In this document: positions 50,531 to 61,247 of the stretch, piece after piece | Layout: each line of letters opens with the position of its first letter | Numbering within the stretch: position 1 is the first letter of the stretch | NCBI RefSeq assembly: GCF_003121585.1 | Contig: NZ_QEOO01000042.1 | Coordinates: forward strand, 1-64,000 | Reading direction: 5' to 3' | From: Nocardioides speluncae | GTDB taxonomy: Bacteria > Actinomycetota > Actinomycetes > Propionibacteriales > Nocardioidaceae | DNA length: 64,000 bases | Made by a program: the position numbers and the translations under genes | The notes under the pieces: generated by a model | Databases searched by the model: none | What the model was told of the DNA's origin: nothing | What the model saw: the letters and a program-made list of their open reading frames with translations, nothing else

Positions 50531-52089
50531 ACCATCTCCTTCACCAGGTCGAGTGGGGTCGGCTTGGCGCCTGCCGGACAGGCGACCTCGGTCGCGACCC
50601 GGCCGTCGCTCATCACCACGATCCGGTCGGCCAGACCGATCGCCTCCTCGAGGCTGTCGGCGAGCAGCACGGTGGCGACGCCGTTGTTGCTCAGCTCGCG
50701 CATCAGCCGATAGACCTCCGACCGCGCGCCGATGTCCAGGCCGCGGGTCGGGTGGTCGAGCAGCAGCAGCCGGATGTCGCCGCCGACCAGCCAACGGGCC
50801 AGCACGACCTTCTGCTGGTTGCCGCCCGAGAGCCGCTGGATGGCGGTCCCCCGGTTCGGCGTCCGGATCGAGAGCCGGTCGATCCACCGGTCGACCAGGG
50901 AGGCCTGCTTGCGAGGCGAGACCAGCGGTCCCGAGCAGCGTGCCTTCTGCTTGGTCAGCGTCATGTTGTCGGCGACCGACATCGGCCCGACCATGCCCTC
51001 GACCTTGCGCTCGGCGGGCACGTAGCCGACGCCCGCGGCGCAGGCGGCGCGGGTCCCGGAGAGGTCGAGCGGCTTGCCGTCAAGGGTGACCTCGCCGGCG
51101 GTGGTCGGCTCGGCGCCGAAGAGCGCGCGGCAGAGGTCCTCACGGCCCGACCCGTGTACGCCGACCACGGCGACGATCTCGCCCGCGTGGACGTCGAGGT
51201 CGACGTCGCGGAACGTCCTGCCCGACAGCCGGCGTACCGTCAGCCGCGGCGCCGGCGCCTCGTCGGAGCGCTCAACGACGTTGTCGTGGTAGTGGTCGTC
51301 GGACCCGGTGGAGCCGATCATCATCCGGTGCAGATCGGCCGGAACCGTGCCGGCCACCTGCACCTCACCGACCGACTCGCCGTTGCGGAGCACCGCAACC
51401 CGGTCGCACACGTCGAGGATCTCGTCGAGGCGGTGCGAGACGAACACCACCGAGGCGAACTCGCGCAGCCGGCGCACCTGGGTGAAGAGGGTCTCGATCT
51501 CCTTCGACTCCAGCACCGACGTGGGCTCGTCGAGGATGACCACCGGCGGATGCTGGCTGCGCTGCTCGATCCGCAGCACTTTCGCGATCTCGACCATCTG
51601 CCGGTCGGCGAAGGACAGCGTGTCGGTACGGGCGAGCGGGTCGATGTGGGAAGCAATCTTGTCGAGCTGCTCCTGGGCGAGCCGGCGCATCGCGTCCCAG
51701 CGGTAGATGCCGCGTCGTACACCAGGTCCTTCCGAGCCGAGCACGATGTTCTCGGCGGCGGTGAGGTTGGGGACCAGGGACTGCTCCTGGAAGACCATGC
51801 CGATGCCGTGGTCGGCGGCCTCGACGATGCTGCGCAGCCGCACCCGTTCGCCCCGGACGTAGATCTCGCCGTGGTCGGGCTTGACCAGGCCGACCAGCGT
51901 CTTCAGCAGCGTGGACTTGCCGGCGCCGTTCTCGCCGGCCAGGCCGAGCACCTCGTGCTGGTGGACGACGAGGTCGACCCCGTCGAGCGCCTTGACGCCC
52001 GGATAGTGCTTGACCAGGCCGCGGACCTCGAGCGCGGGCACCCGCGCCGGCGCCGTCCGCTCGACCTGCTTGTCGAAGTCGATGCTCAC
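50527..52089 (-). CDS. Ribose-type ABC transporter ATPase (two-domain)
   Basis: A 520-residue RbsA/MglA-like protein carrying two fused ATP-binding domains. Domain 1 has Walker A GENGAGKST and Walker B VVILDEPTSVL. Domain 2 has a degenerate Walker A (GVHGSGRED) but a good signature LSGGNQQKV and LLLLDHPTRGLD. This asymmetry is standard in the sugar CUT2 family. GTG 52089 overlaps the upstream permease stop, and its own stop overlaps the downstream permease. Confidence 0.92.
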   Translation of the reverse strand: MSIDFDKQVERTAPARVPALEVRGLVKHYPGVKALDGVDLVVHQHEVLGLAGENGAGKSTLLKTLVGLVKPDHGEIYVRGERVRLRSIVEAADHGIGMVFQEQSLVPNLTAAENIVLGSEGPGVRRGIYRWDAMRRLAQEQLDKIASHIDPLARTDTLSFADRQMVEIAKVLRIEQRSQHPPVVILDEPTSVLESKEIETLFTQVRRLREFASVVFVSHRLDEILDVCDRVAVLRNGESVGEVQVAGTVPADLHRMMIGSTGSDDHYHDNVVERSDEAPAPRLTVRRLSGRTFRDVDLDVHAGEIVAVVGVHGSGREDLCRALFGAEPTTAGEVTLDGKPLDLSGTRAACAAGVGYVPAERKVEGMVGPMSVADNMTLTKQKARCSGPLVSPRKQASLVDRWIDRLSIRTPNRGTAIQRLSGGNQQKVVLARWLVGGDIRLLLLDHPTRGLDIGARSEVYRLMRELSNNGVATVLLADSLEEAIGLADRIVVMSDGRVATEVACPAGAKPTPLDLVKEMV

Positions 52090-53108
52090 TTGACCACCTG
52101 GTTCCTTCGGCGCTGCGGGATCACCGCGGCGGCCACCGCGGCGACGACGATCAGGCCCTGGACGCCGCCCTGCCAGTACGGGCTGACCCCGACCTGCACC
52201 AGGCCGTTGGTCAGCACCATGATCAGCAGGACGCCGATCGCGGAGTGGAGTACGCCGCCCCGGCCGCCGGTGAGCAGCGTGCCGCCGACCACGGCCGCGG
52301 TGATCGCGGAGAAGTCGTAGCCCTCACCGGCCTGCACCAGCCCGGCGCCGAGCTGGCTGGTCACCATCACCCCGCCCAGCCCGTAGAACGCGCCGGCGAA
52401 GGTGAAGACCGCGACCTTGTACGGCGCCACCTTCACGCCGGACAGCGCCAGCACCTCCTCGGCGCCGCCGATCGCGAACGCGTATCGGCCGAGCCGGGTG
52501 TAGCGCTGGATCAGCCAGCCCACCAGCACGCAGCCGGCGGCGATCCAGGTCAGGTAGGTGAAGCCAAGGATCCGCTCGGTGGCCCAGCTCTCCAGCATCT
52601 TGTCGGAGATGTTGGGCTGGACGCCGCCGAACATCAGCGTGGCGAGCCCGAGCCCGATCGCCGACACCCCGAGCGTGGTCATGAACGACGGCACCTTGAG
52701 CAGCACCAGAGCGAGGCCGCTGACCGCGCCGAGCGCGGCGCCCAGCAGCACCGCGAGCGCGATGCCGAGGAGCCCGAGGTCGTTGCCGTTGCGGTTGTTC
52801 TCCACCAGCAGTGCCACCGCAAGCGCCGAGGCCCCCATGACCCCGGCGGCGGAGAGGTCGATCGACCCCATCATCAGCACGAACGTGATGCCGCAGGTGA
52901 CGACGGCGAGGACCGCGGCGGCGTCCATGATGTTCTGGACGTTGTCGATGCTACGGAACTGCGAGCTCCAGGCCGCGAAGCCGACGAAGATGACCAGCAG
53001 CGCGGCCGTGGGACCAGCGTCCCGGAACGACACCGCCCGCCGAGGACGGGGGCGCGCCGCGACGACCGCAGTGTCCTCGGTGTCCTCGGCAGGTGGCGTC
53101 ATCGTCAC
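52086..53108 (-). CDS. Ribose-type ABC transporter permease 1
   Basis: A 340-residue CUT2 permease with the segment CGITFVLMMGSIDLSAAGVM and VPSFMTTLGVSAIGLGLATL, and ALSGVKVAPYKVAVFTFAGA. GTG 53108 would overlap the binding-protein stop as GTGA, the pattern used throughout this operon; ATG 53102 two codons later is the alternative. An Arg/Pro-rich cytoplasmic N-terminus of about 30 residues precedes the first helix. Confidence 0.87.
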   Translation of the reverse strand: MTMTPPAEDTEDTAVVAARPRPRRAVSFRDAGPTAALLVIFVGFAAWSSQFRSIDNVQNIMDAAAVLAVVTCGITFVLMMGSIDLSAAGVMGASALAVALLVENNRNGNDLGLLGIALAVLLGAALGAVSGLALVLLKVPSFMTTLGVSAIGLGLATLMFGGVQPNISDKMLESWATERILGFTYLTWIAAGCVLVGWLIQRYTRLGRYAFAIGGAEEVLALSGVKVAPYKVAVFTFAGAFYGLGGVMVTSQLGAGLVQAGEGYDFSAITAAVVGGTLLTGGRGGVLHSAIGVLLIMVLTNGLVQVGVSPYWQGGVQGLIVVAAVAAAVIPQRRRNQVVK

Positions 53109-54184
53109 GACAGCGGACCCGCCACGCGGTCGAAGACCTTGTCGCACTCGAACTCCGACGGGTCGGTCTTCGGAGTGAGGAAGTCGCCGACGTTCTCGTC
53201 GGTGATCAGGAACTGCTCGGCGTAGAACGCCCGGTCCTCGTCGGAGACGTCGGCCATGTCCAGCTCGCCGGTCGCGACGCAGTAGCCGATGGCCAGGCCG
53301 ATGCCGCCCTGCCAGGCGCCGTCGCTGGAGACGGTGGCGGTCATCGTGCCGTCCTCGATGGCGGTCAGCGCATCCGGTACGGCGTCGATGCCGACCACGG
53401 CCACCTCGCCCTTCATGCCCGCCTGCTTGAGCGCCTCGAGCGCGCCGAGCGCCATATCGTCGTTGGCCGCCCAGATCCCCTTGATGCTGTCACCGTGCTT
53501 GGTCAGCAGCGTCTTGGTGACATCAAGCGCCTCGGCCCGGGAGAAGTTCGCCGCCTGCTGGTCGAGCAGTGTGACCTCCGGGTTCTCGGCGAGTGCCGCC
53601 TCGAGCCCGGCGAACCGGTCCTTGGCCGCCGCGGTGTCGAGGACGCCCTGGAGGGCAATGATCCCGCCGGAGCCGCCGATGGCCTGGAAGAGCGCGTCGC
53701 CGATCTGCTGGCCGGACTCGATGCCGTTGTAGGTGATGTGGCTGATCCAGCGGTCGTAGTCGGTCGGCTTCAGGTCGGCCGGCTTGTTCCACTGGGTCAC
53801 CAGGTAGGCGCCGGCCTGGTCGGCGCCCTTGACGATCGGGGTGGTGTCGGAGTCGCCGTTGGGCAGCACGTTCATCACCAGGCACTCGGTGTCCCCGGCC
53901 AGCAGCTGGCGGATCTGCTCCTGCTGCTTGGTGGAGTCGCCGTCGTAGGTGAGCCGCTCCTGCTTCAGGTCGACCGACTCCGCGAACGCGTCGCCGCCGT
54001 CGAGCCAGGATGCCTCGTACGGGTTGGACTCGTTGCGGACCTGGCCGACGAGCTTGACGTCGCCGGGATCGCAGGAGCCGGCGTCACCGGAGGCGGTCGA
54101 GCTGCCTTCGCTGCATGCGGTCAGGGCGGTGGCCGCGAGGCTGAGGCCGAACACGGCGGCGAGGGGGCGGGAGATGCGGGTCAT
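53105..54184 (-). CDS. Sugar ABC transporter substrate-binding lipoprotein
   Basis: A 359-residue lipoprotein (lipobox ALTAC, Cys at residue 24) with the periplasmic-binding type 1 fold: VKLVGQVRNESNPYEASWLD, QEQIRQLLAGDTECLVMNVL, GGIIALQGVLDTAAAKDRFA and GIWAANDDMALGALEALKQ. It captures the imported sugar or sugar acid at the outer membrane face. GAGGAATC precedes ATG 54184. It lies 81 bases downstream of kduD and begins the transporter part of the operon. The ligand cannot be read from sequence. Confidence 0.9.
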   Translation of the reverse strand: MTRISRPLAAVFGLSLAATALTACSEGSSTASGDAGSCDPGDVKLVGQVRNESNPYEASWLDGGDAFAESVDLKQERLTYDGDSTKQQEQIRQLLAGDTECLVMNVLPNGDSDTTPIVKGADQAGAYLVTQWNKPADLKPTDYDRWISHITYNGIESGQQIGDALFQAIGGSGGIIALQGVLDTAAAKDRFAGLEAALAENPEVTLLDQQAANFSRAEALDVTKTLLTKHGDSIKGIWAANDDMALGALEALKQAGMKGEVAVVGIDAVPDALTAIEDGTMTATVSSDGAWQGGIGLAIGYCVATGELDMADVSDEDRAFYAEQFLITDENVGDFLTPKTDPSEFECDKVFDRVAGPLS

Positions 54185-54265
54185 GGATGATTCCTCGATT
54201 CATGATGCCGGGCTAGCGGTTTGGAACTGGTGGAGGTCTGCGTCCCGAGCGGCGGTTGAGGAGAG

Positions 54266-55024
54266 TCAGCGGGCCATCCAGCCCCCGTCGACGACGAGGA
54301 CGTGCCCGTTGACGTAGTCCGAGGCGGAGGAGCTGAGGAAGACGGCGGCGCCGGCGATGTCTCGCGCGGAGCCCCAGCGACCGGCCGGGATCCGCTCCAG
54401 GATCGCTTGGGAGCGGACCGGGTCCGCCCGCAGCGGCGCGGTGTTGTCGGTGGCCATGTAGCCGGGGGCGATAGCGTTCACCTGCACGCCGTACCCGGCC
54501 CACTCGTTGGCGAGGGCCTTGGTGACACCGGCGACGCCGTGCTTGCTGGCGGCGTACGACGCGACCCGCAGGCCGCCTTGGAAGGACAACAGGCTGGCGA
54601 TGCTGACGATCTTGCCGTAGCCGCGGTCGACCATGGGCCGGCCGAACTGCTGGCACAGGAAGAACAGGCCGGTGAGGTTGATGTCGATGACCCGGCGCCA
54701 GGCGTCGGTGTCGACGTCGACGGAGTCCTCGCGGTCGATGATCCCGGCGTTGTTCACCAGGATGTCGACCTGGCCGCGGGAGGTGACCTCGGCGCTGACC
54801 CGCTCTACGGCGTCCAGGTCGGAGACGTCCAGGTCGACCACCTCGACGTCGCGACCGAGCTCCCGGATCGCCTTCTCGGTCTCGGCCTGGCTGCCGGGGA
54901 GGCCGAGCAGGACCAGGTCGGCCCCCGCCTCGGCGAGGCCGAGGGCCACGCCCTGGCCGAGGCCGCGTCCGGCGCCGGTCACCGCCGCGCGCCTGCCGCC
55001 CAGGTCGAACGGCGTGGCGCTCAC
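54266..55024 (-). CDS. kduD: 2-deoxy-D-gluconate 3-dehydrogenase / DKII reductase
   Basis: A 252-residue short-chain dehydrogenase. The cofactor loop TGAGRGLGQG, NNAGIIDREDS and catalytic Tyr/Lys in SYAASKHGVAG are present, and AIAPGYMATDNTAPLRADP and the GRWGSARDIAGAAVFLSS tail are typical of KduD. It reduces 2,5-diketo-3-deoxygluconate to 2-keto-3-deoxygluconate. GTG 55024 overlaps the kduI stop as GTGA, and this pairing with kduI fixes the function. Confidence 0.92.
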   Translation of the reverse strand: MSATPFDLGGRRAAVTGAGRGLGQGVALGLAEAGADLVLLGLPGSQAETEKAIRELGRDVEVVDLDVSDLDAVERVSAEVTSRGQVDILVNNAGIIDREDSVDVDTDAWRRVIDINLTGLFFLCQQFGRPMVDRGYGKIVSIASLLSFQGGLRVASYAASKHGVAGVTKALANEWAGYGVQVNAIAPGYMATDNTAPLRADPVRSQAILERIPAGRWGSARDIAGAAVFLSSSASDYVNGHVLVVDGGWMAR

Positions 55025-55836
55025 AGCTCCCCCAGCGCAACCGGGGCGAGGTCGGTGTAGGTGTTGTTCTCGCCCGTCATCGCCCAGATGAAGGCGTAGG
55101 GGCCGGTGCCGGCGCCGGAGTGGATCGACCACGGCGGTGAGATCACCGCCTGCCGGTTCGACACGACCATGTGCCGGGTGGCTCCGGGGCGGCCGAGGAA
55201 GTGGAACACCCGGTCGTCCTCGGCGAGGTCGACGTACAGGTAGATCTCGGTACGGCGGTCGTGCAGGTGCGGCGGCATCGTGTTCCACACCGACCCGTCG
55301 GCGATCACGGTCACGCCGAACTGGAGGCCGTAGGTCTGCAGCTCGGCGCCGTGCGCGTAGCGGTACAGCTGCCGCACACTCGCGCCTTCCGGCGAGCCGA
55401 TCGCGATCGGCTCGATCGAGCCGCGGCTCAGCGCGGTGGTCGGGTAGCTCTCCCCCGCCGGCACCGACACGAAGTAGAAGGAGGCGCCGTCGCCTTCGAA
55501 CGCCACCTCCCGGCCGCGGCCGACGTAGAGCCCGTCGAGGTGGCCGAGCTCGAACTTCTCACCGTCGACGACGACCTGTCCGGTCTCCGCGACGTTGATG
55601 ACGCCGAGCTCTCGGCGAGCCAGGTGCGAGTCCGTGGCCAGCACGTCCCACGCGGGCAGGTCCAGCCGGTCCCCTGCCGGCACCGCGCCACCGACCAGCA
55701 TCCGGTCGTCGTGGGTGTACACGCCGTGCACCTCGCCCTCGACGAACAGGTCCTCGATCAGGAAGTTCTGGCGCAGGTCCTCAGCGCGGGCGGTCTCCAC
55801 GCTGGTCGGTGATGTCGAGTATCGGACCTGGATCAC
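55021..55836 (-). CDS. kduI: 5-dehydro-4-deoxy-D-glucuronate isomerase
   Basis: A 271-residue cupin isomerase converting DKI (5-keto-4-deoxyuronate) to DKII. Zinc ligands are visible in PPHLHDRRTEIYLYVDL and PPWSIHSGAGTG; the N-terminal DDRMLVGGAVP and YVGRGREVAFEG segments are conserved in KduI. The start is GTG 55836 with AGGAGT about nine bases upstream; both ribosome site and spacer lie inside the end of a 161-bp palindromic element. It is the first gene of the catabolic operon. Confidence 0.93.
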   Translation of the reverse strand: MIQVRYSTSPTSVETARAEDLRQNFLIEDLFVEGEVHGVYTHDDRMLVGGAVPAGDRLDLPAWDVLATDSHLARRELGVINVAETGQVVVDGEKFELGHLDGLYVGRGREVAFEGDGASFYFVSVPAGESYPTTALSRGSIEPIAIGSPEGASVRQLYRYAHGAELQTYGLQFGVTVIADGSVWNTMPPHLHDRRTEIYLYVDLAEDDRVFHFLGRPGATRHMVVSNRQAVISPPWSIHSGAGTGPYAFIWAMTGENNTYTDLAPVALGEL

Positions 55837-55837
55837 G

Positions 55838-55998
55838 AGTGGTCACTCCTGGAAGTTCGTCGAGGGTCTGAGTGGTCAGGGTGCGTGCAGCGCAAGGCGT
55901 CGGAGGGAGGCGGGCCGGTGGCCCGTCGACCGACGACAACGCAGCGATGTGCGTGCCCTGGCCGCTCAGGCACCGATGAACTTCCGGGAGTGACCACT
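55838..55998 (+). repeat. 161-bp palindromic element, copy B
   Basis: Outer arms 55838-55858 and 55978-55998 match at 20 of 21 bases (AGTGGTCACTCC...). Pairing continues inward, with several mismatches that are G-U wobbles on the plus-strand RNA, to the same central GGGCCGGTGGCCC as copy A. The length equals copy A exactly. The core words GCAAGGCG, GGCGGGCCGGTGGCCCGTCG and CAACGCAGC are shared in order and orientation, while the arms differ. It fills the leader of kduI and contains that gene's ribosome site (complement of CACTCCT, 55844-55850). Confidence 0.8.
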
Positions 55999-56014
55999 AG
56001 GACTCCTTGGATTC

Positions 56015-56101
56015 GTGAACTACGTTCGTATGTGTGAACCAGACCTTAGCCGTGACCGCCATCACTGGTCAAGGAGTTGAAACTGGTCCATATATGTGGA
56101 C
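56015..56101. promoter_or_regulatory. Control region between kduI and the IclR gene
   Basis: The 344-base divergent gap (55837-56180) contains copy B of the palindromic element, then GTGAAC twice (56015-56020 and 56034-56039). The palindrome GTCCATATATGTGGAC (56086-56101) has the AT-centred form expected for IclR/KdgR-type operators. It lies about 80 bases before the IclR start. I infer that the IclR protein binds here and represses both directions until a uronate intermediate is present. Confidence 0.55.
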
Positions 56102-56180
56102 GTTCGGTACAGTCGAGTGCAATAGAGTCCGCGCCGGACCAGGACTGCTGGCCGGACACGGGGATCAGGAGAGTCGAGCG

Positions 56181-56972
56181 ATGCCAACCCAGAAGACGAT
56201 GAACGGCGCCGCCGCCGCAGGGCCGGTCAAGTCGGCCGCCCGCGCACTGGATCTCCTCGACGAGATCGCGGCCAACGGCCCCGGCACCCAGCTCCAGCTC
56301 TCGACCCGGCTGAGCATCCCCAAGAGCAGCCTGCACGCGCTGCTACGGACGATGACTGACCGGGAGTGGCTGCAGACCGACCCGACCGGCAGCGTCTACC
56401 AGCTCGGCATCCGCTCGCTGATCGTCAGCTCCGCCTACCTGGCCGGTGACCCGGTGCTCGCCCGCGCCGCGGCCGTCATGGACGAGATCAGCGCGGCGAC
56501 CGAGGAGACCGTCAACCTCGGCCGGCTGGCCGGGACCGACGTCATCTACACCGCCAAGCGCGAGTCGGTGCACCCGCTGCGGATGCACACGCCCGTGGGG
56601 CGCCGGCTGCCGGCGTACTCCACCGCGCTGGGCCGCGCGATCCTCGCCGAACGGCCGGCCGAGGCGCGCGCCGAGCTGGTCCCGGAAGCCATCCAGGCAC
56701 TCACCACGCACACCGTGACCGACCGTGGCGTGGTGCTGACCATGATCGACGACGCCGAGCGGCTCGGGTACGCCGCCGAGAGCGACGAGTCCTGCGTCGG
56801 CGTCCGCTGCTTCGGCGTCGCACTTCCCTTCGGCCGCCCCGCGATGGACGGCATCAGCGTCGCCGTCCCGATGAGCCGGCTCACCGAGGACCGCGAGGCG
56901 CACATCATCGAGACCCTCCTCAGCGTGCGGTCCCGGCTCTCCCTCGAGCACAACAACAGCTTCGTGCGCTGA
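56181..56972 (+). CDS. IclR-family regulator of uronate catabolism
   Basis: A 263-residue regulator. The winged helix spans KSAARALDLLDEIAANGPGT and SIPKSSLHALLRTMTDREWL; the effector domain has TDVIYTAKRESVHPLRMHTP and DESCVGVRCFGVALPFGRPA. AGGAGAG lies nine bases before ATG 56181. It faces the kduI-kdgK operon divergently, and KdgR, the E. coli and Dickeya regulator of this pathway, belongs to the same family. By context it is the KdgR counterpart, though orthology is unproven. Confidence 0.87.
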   Translation: MPTQKTMNGAAAAGPVKSAARALDLLDEIAANGPGTQLQLSTRLSIPKSSLHALLRTMTDREWLQTDPTGSVYQLGIRSLIVSSAYLAGDPVLARAAAVMDEISAATEETVNLGRLAGTDVIYTAKRESVHPLRMHTPVGRRLPAYSTALGRAILAERPAEARAELVPEAIQALTTHTVTDRGVVLTMIDDAERLGYAAESDESCVGVRCFGVALPFGRPAMDGISVAVPMSRLTEDREAHIIETLLSVRSRLSLEHNNSFVR

Positions 56973-57005
56973 CGTCGGAGCGGGCCGGGCCTAGACTTCC
57001 CGTCT

Positions 57006-57908
57006 GTGAACTTCGGTGACGGCCTACGTACGGCGATCGCCTCAAGCGGCCTGAGCCTGGACGAGATCGCCCGACGCGTCGCCGCGAGCGGGCATCGAGT
57101 GAGCACGAGCACGATCAGCGCCTGGCAGTCCGGCATCTCGGTGCCCGCTCGCACTGCCTCGCTGCGTGCGCTCGGTGAGCTCGAGCGGGTGCTCGGCACC
57201 AAGGCCGGCGAGCTCGTCGGGCTGGTCCCCGGCAGCACCAGCCGACGTCGTACTCATGCTCGGAGCGCCGACCCCGCCGTGGATGCATCCGCGATGTGGT
57301 CCAACCGGGACGCCGTCAGCCGCCTGCTGTCCCGCCTCGGCGCGGTTACCGAGGATCTCGCGGAGCCCGAGAAGCTGTTCCGGCGGCTCCGGCTCACCGT
57401 CGACGCCGAAGGCAACCACAGGCACCTCACCATCGGGTCACTGGTCCAGGCTGGATCGGAGCCGGCGACCCGGCTGCTCTACCTGCACCAGTTCCCCTGG
57501 ATCGCCGAGCTGCCCACGATCGTGGCCCCGCACGGGCTGGTCTTCAACCGGTTCAAGGGCGACCACGCCAACGGCCTTGGCGCCTTCGAGCTGCTCTTCG
57601 ACCCTCCCCTGCCGGCCCGCGCCGCGGCGTTCGTCGAGTACACCGTGGTCCACCCACCGCGGCTGAACACGACCTTCCTCGAGGTGCGCACCGGCCCCAC
57701 CTGCCGGGAGCTGGTGCTGTCCGCGACCTTCGACCCGGCGCGCCGGCCGAAGCGCTGCTGGGCCTATCGCAAGCCCGACGCCCAGGCGGAGGAGATCCGG
57801 CTCGCCGAGCTGACCGGCAATGCGGAGCGGACGACGTATCAGTTCGTGCGTCTGGATCCGCCGCGCGGCATCCATGGCATCCGCTGGGAGTACGACGACG
57901 GCCGCTAG
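57006..57908 (+). CDS. XRE-family DNA-binding protein with unknown C-terminal domain
   Basis: A 300-residue protein. Residues 3-70 form a Cro/CI-type helix-turn-helix (GLRTAIASSGLSLDEIARRV ... STSTISAWQSGISVPARTAS). The C-terminal 200 residues are rich in beta structure, with segments LYLHQFPWIAELPTIVAPHG, FEYTVV-like and RELVLSATFDPARRPKRCWA, and match no family I can name. GTG 57006 is preceded by a -10 box TAGACT (56992-56997) ending eight bases earlier, so the transcript is probably leaderless. Confidence 0.75.
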   Translation: MNFGDGLRTAIASSGLSLDEIARRVAASGHRVSTSTISAWQSGISVPARTASLRALGELERVLGTKAGELVGLVPGSTSRRRTHARSADPAVDASAMWSNRDAVSRLLSRLGAVTEDLAEPEKLFRRLRLTVDAEGNHRHLTIGSLVQAGSEPATRLLYLHQFPWIAELPTIVAPHGLVFNRFKGDHANGLGAFELLFDPPLPARAAAFVEYTVVHPPRLNTTFLEVRTGPTCRELVLSATFDPARRPKRCWAYRKPDAQAEEIRLAELTGNAERTTYQFVRLDPPRGIHGIRWEYDDGR

Positions 57909-58009
57909 CCTCGCGCGGCGAGCTCGGTGATCAGCACGATCGCCTCGTCCACGTGCGCCGTGACCGCGCTCGTCCACTCGGCTCGGGGTGTCACGGTCGG
58001 TTTCGTCAT
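57905..58009 (-). CDS. Possible 34-residue small protein
   Basis: Minus-strand frame MTKPTVTPRAEWTSAVTAHV continuing to a hydrophobic EAIVLITELAARG end; codon use looks coding-like. The stop overlaps the XRE gene's stop on the opposite strand. There is no ribosome site upstream and no recognised family. It could be a gene remnant or chance. Confidence 0.2.
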   Translation of the reverse strand: MTKPTVTPRAEWTSAVTAHVDEAIVLITELAARG

Positions 58010-58064
58010 CGGGTGCCTAGGTGTACCTGCCTGGGCCGCCGCCGCGACCGGCAGGGGTCCGCCG

Positions 58065-58119
58065 TTGGTGATCCAGCTGTGTCACTAACCTCGGTTTTCT
58101 GACACACGTGGATCACCAA
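58065..58119. terminator. TTGGTGAT-type palindrome, copy 2
   Basis: Arms 58065-58084 and 58100-58119 (TTGGTGATCC...GTGTCA) match at 18 of 20 bases with a 15-base loop. It lies in the 291-base convergent gap between the XRE gene and the A-PCP-KS gene, where a terminator for both is expected. It shares the first eight bases of each arm with the palindrome at 14840-14899. Confidence 0.6.
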
Positions 58120-58199
58120 ACCGGCTGGTCCCAGCTCGGCCACCTTGACCACCGACCGGTGGCGTCACCGCGGGCAGCGCAGAACTCCGAGTTGAACAC

Positions 58200-61243
<3,044 letters not shown>

Positions 61244-61247
<4 letters not shown>

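Noticed and set aside
53102..53108. Choice between ATG 53102 and GTG 53108 for the permease
   Set aside because: Kept GTG 53108 because overlapping starts recur through this operon, but the two-residue difference cannot be resolved from sequence.
9894..55998. The 161-bp palindromes as insertion sequences
   Set aside because: They are too short to encode a transposase and none is nearby. Their conserved core with diverged but paired arms does not resemble IS ends.
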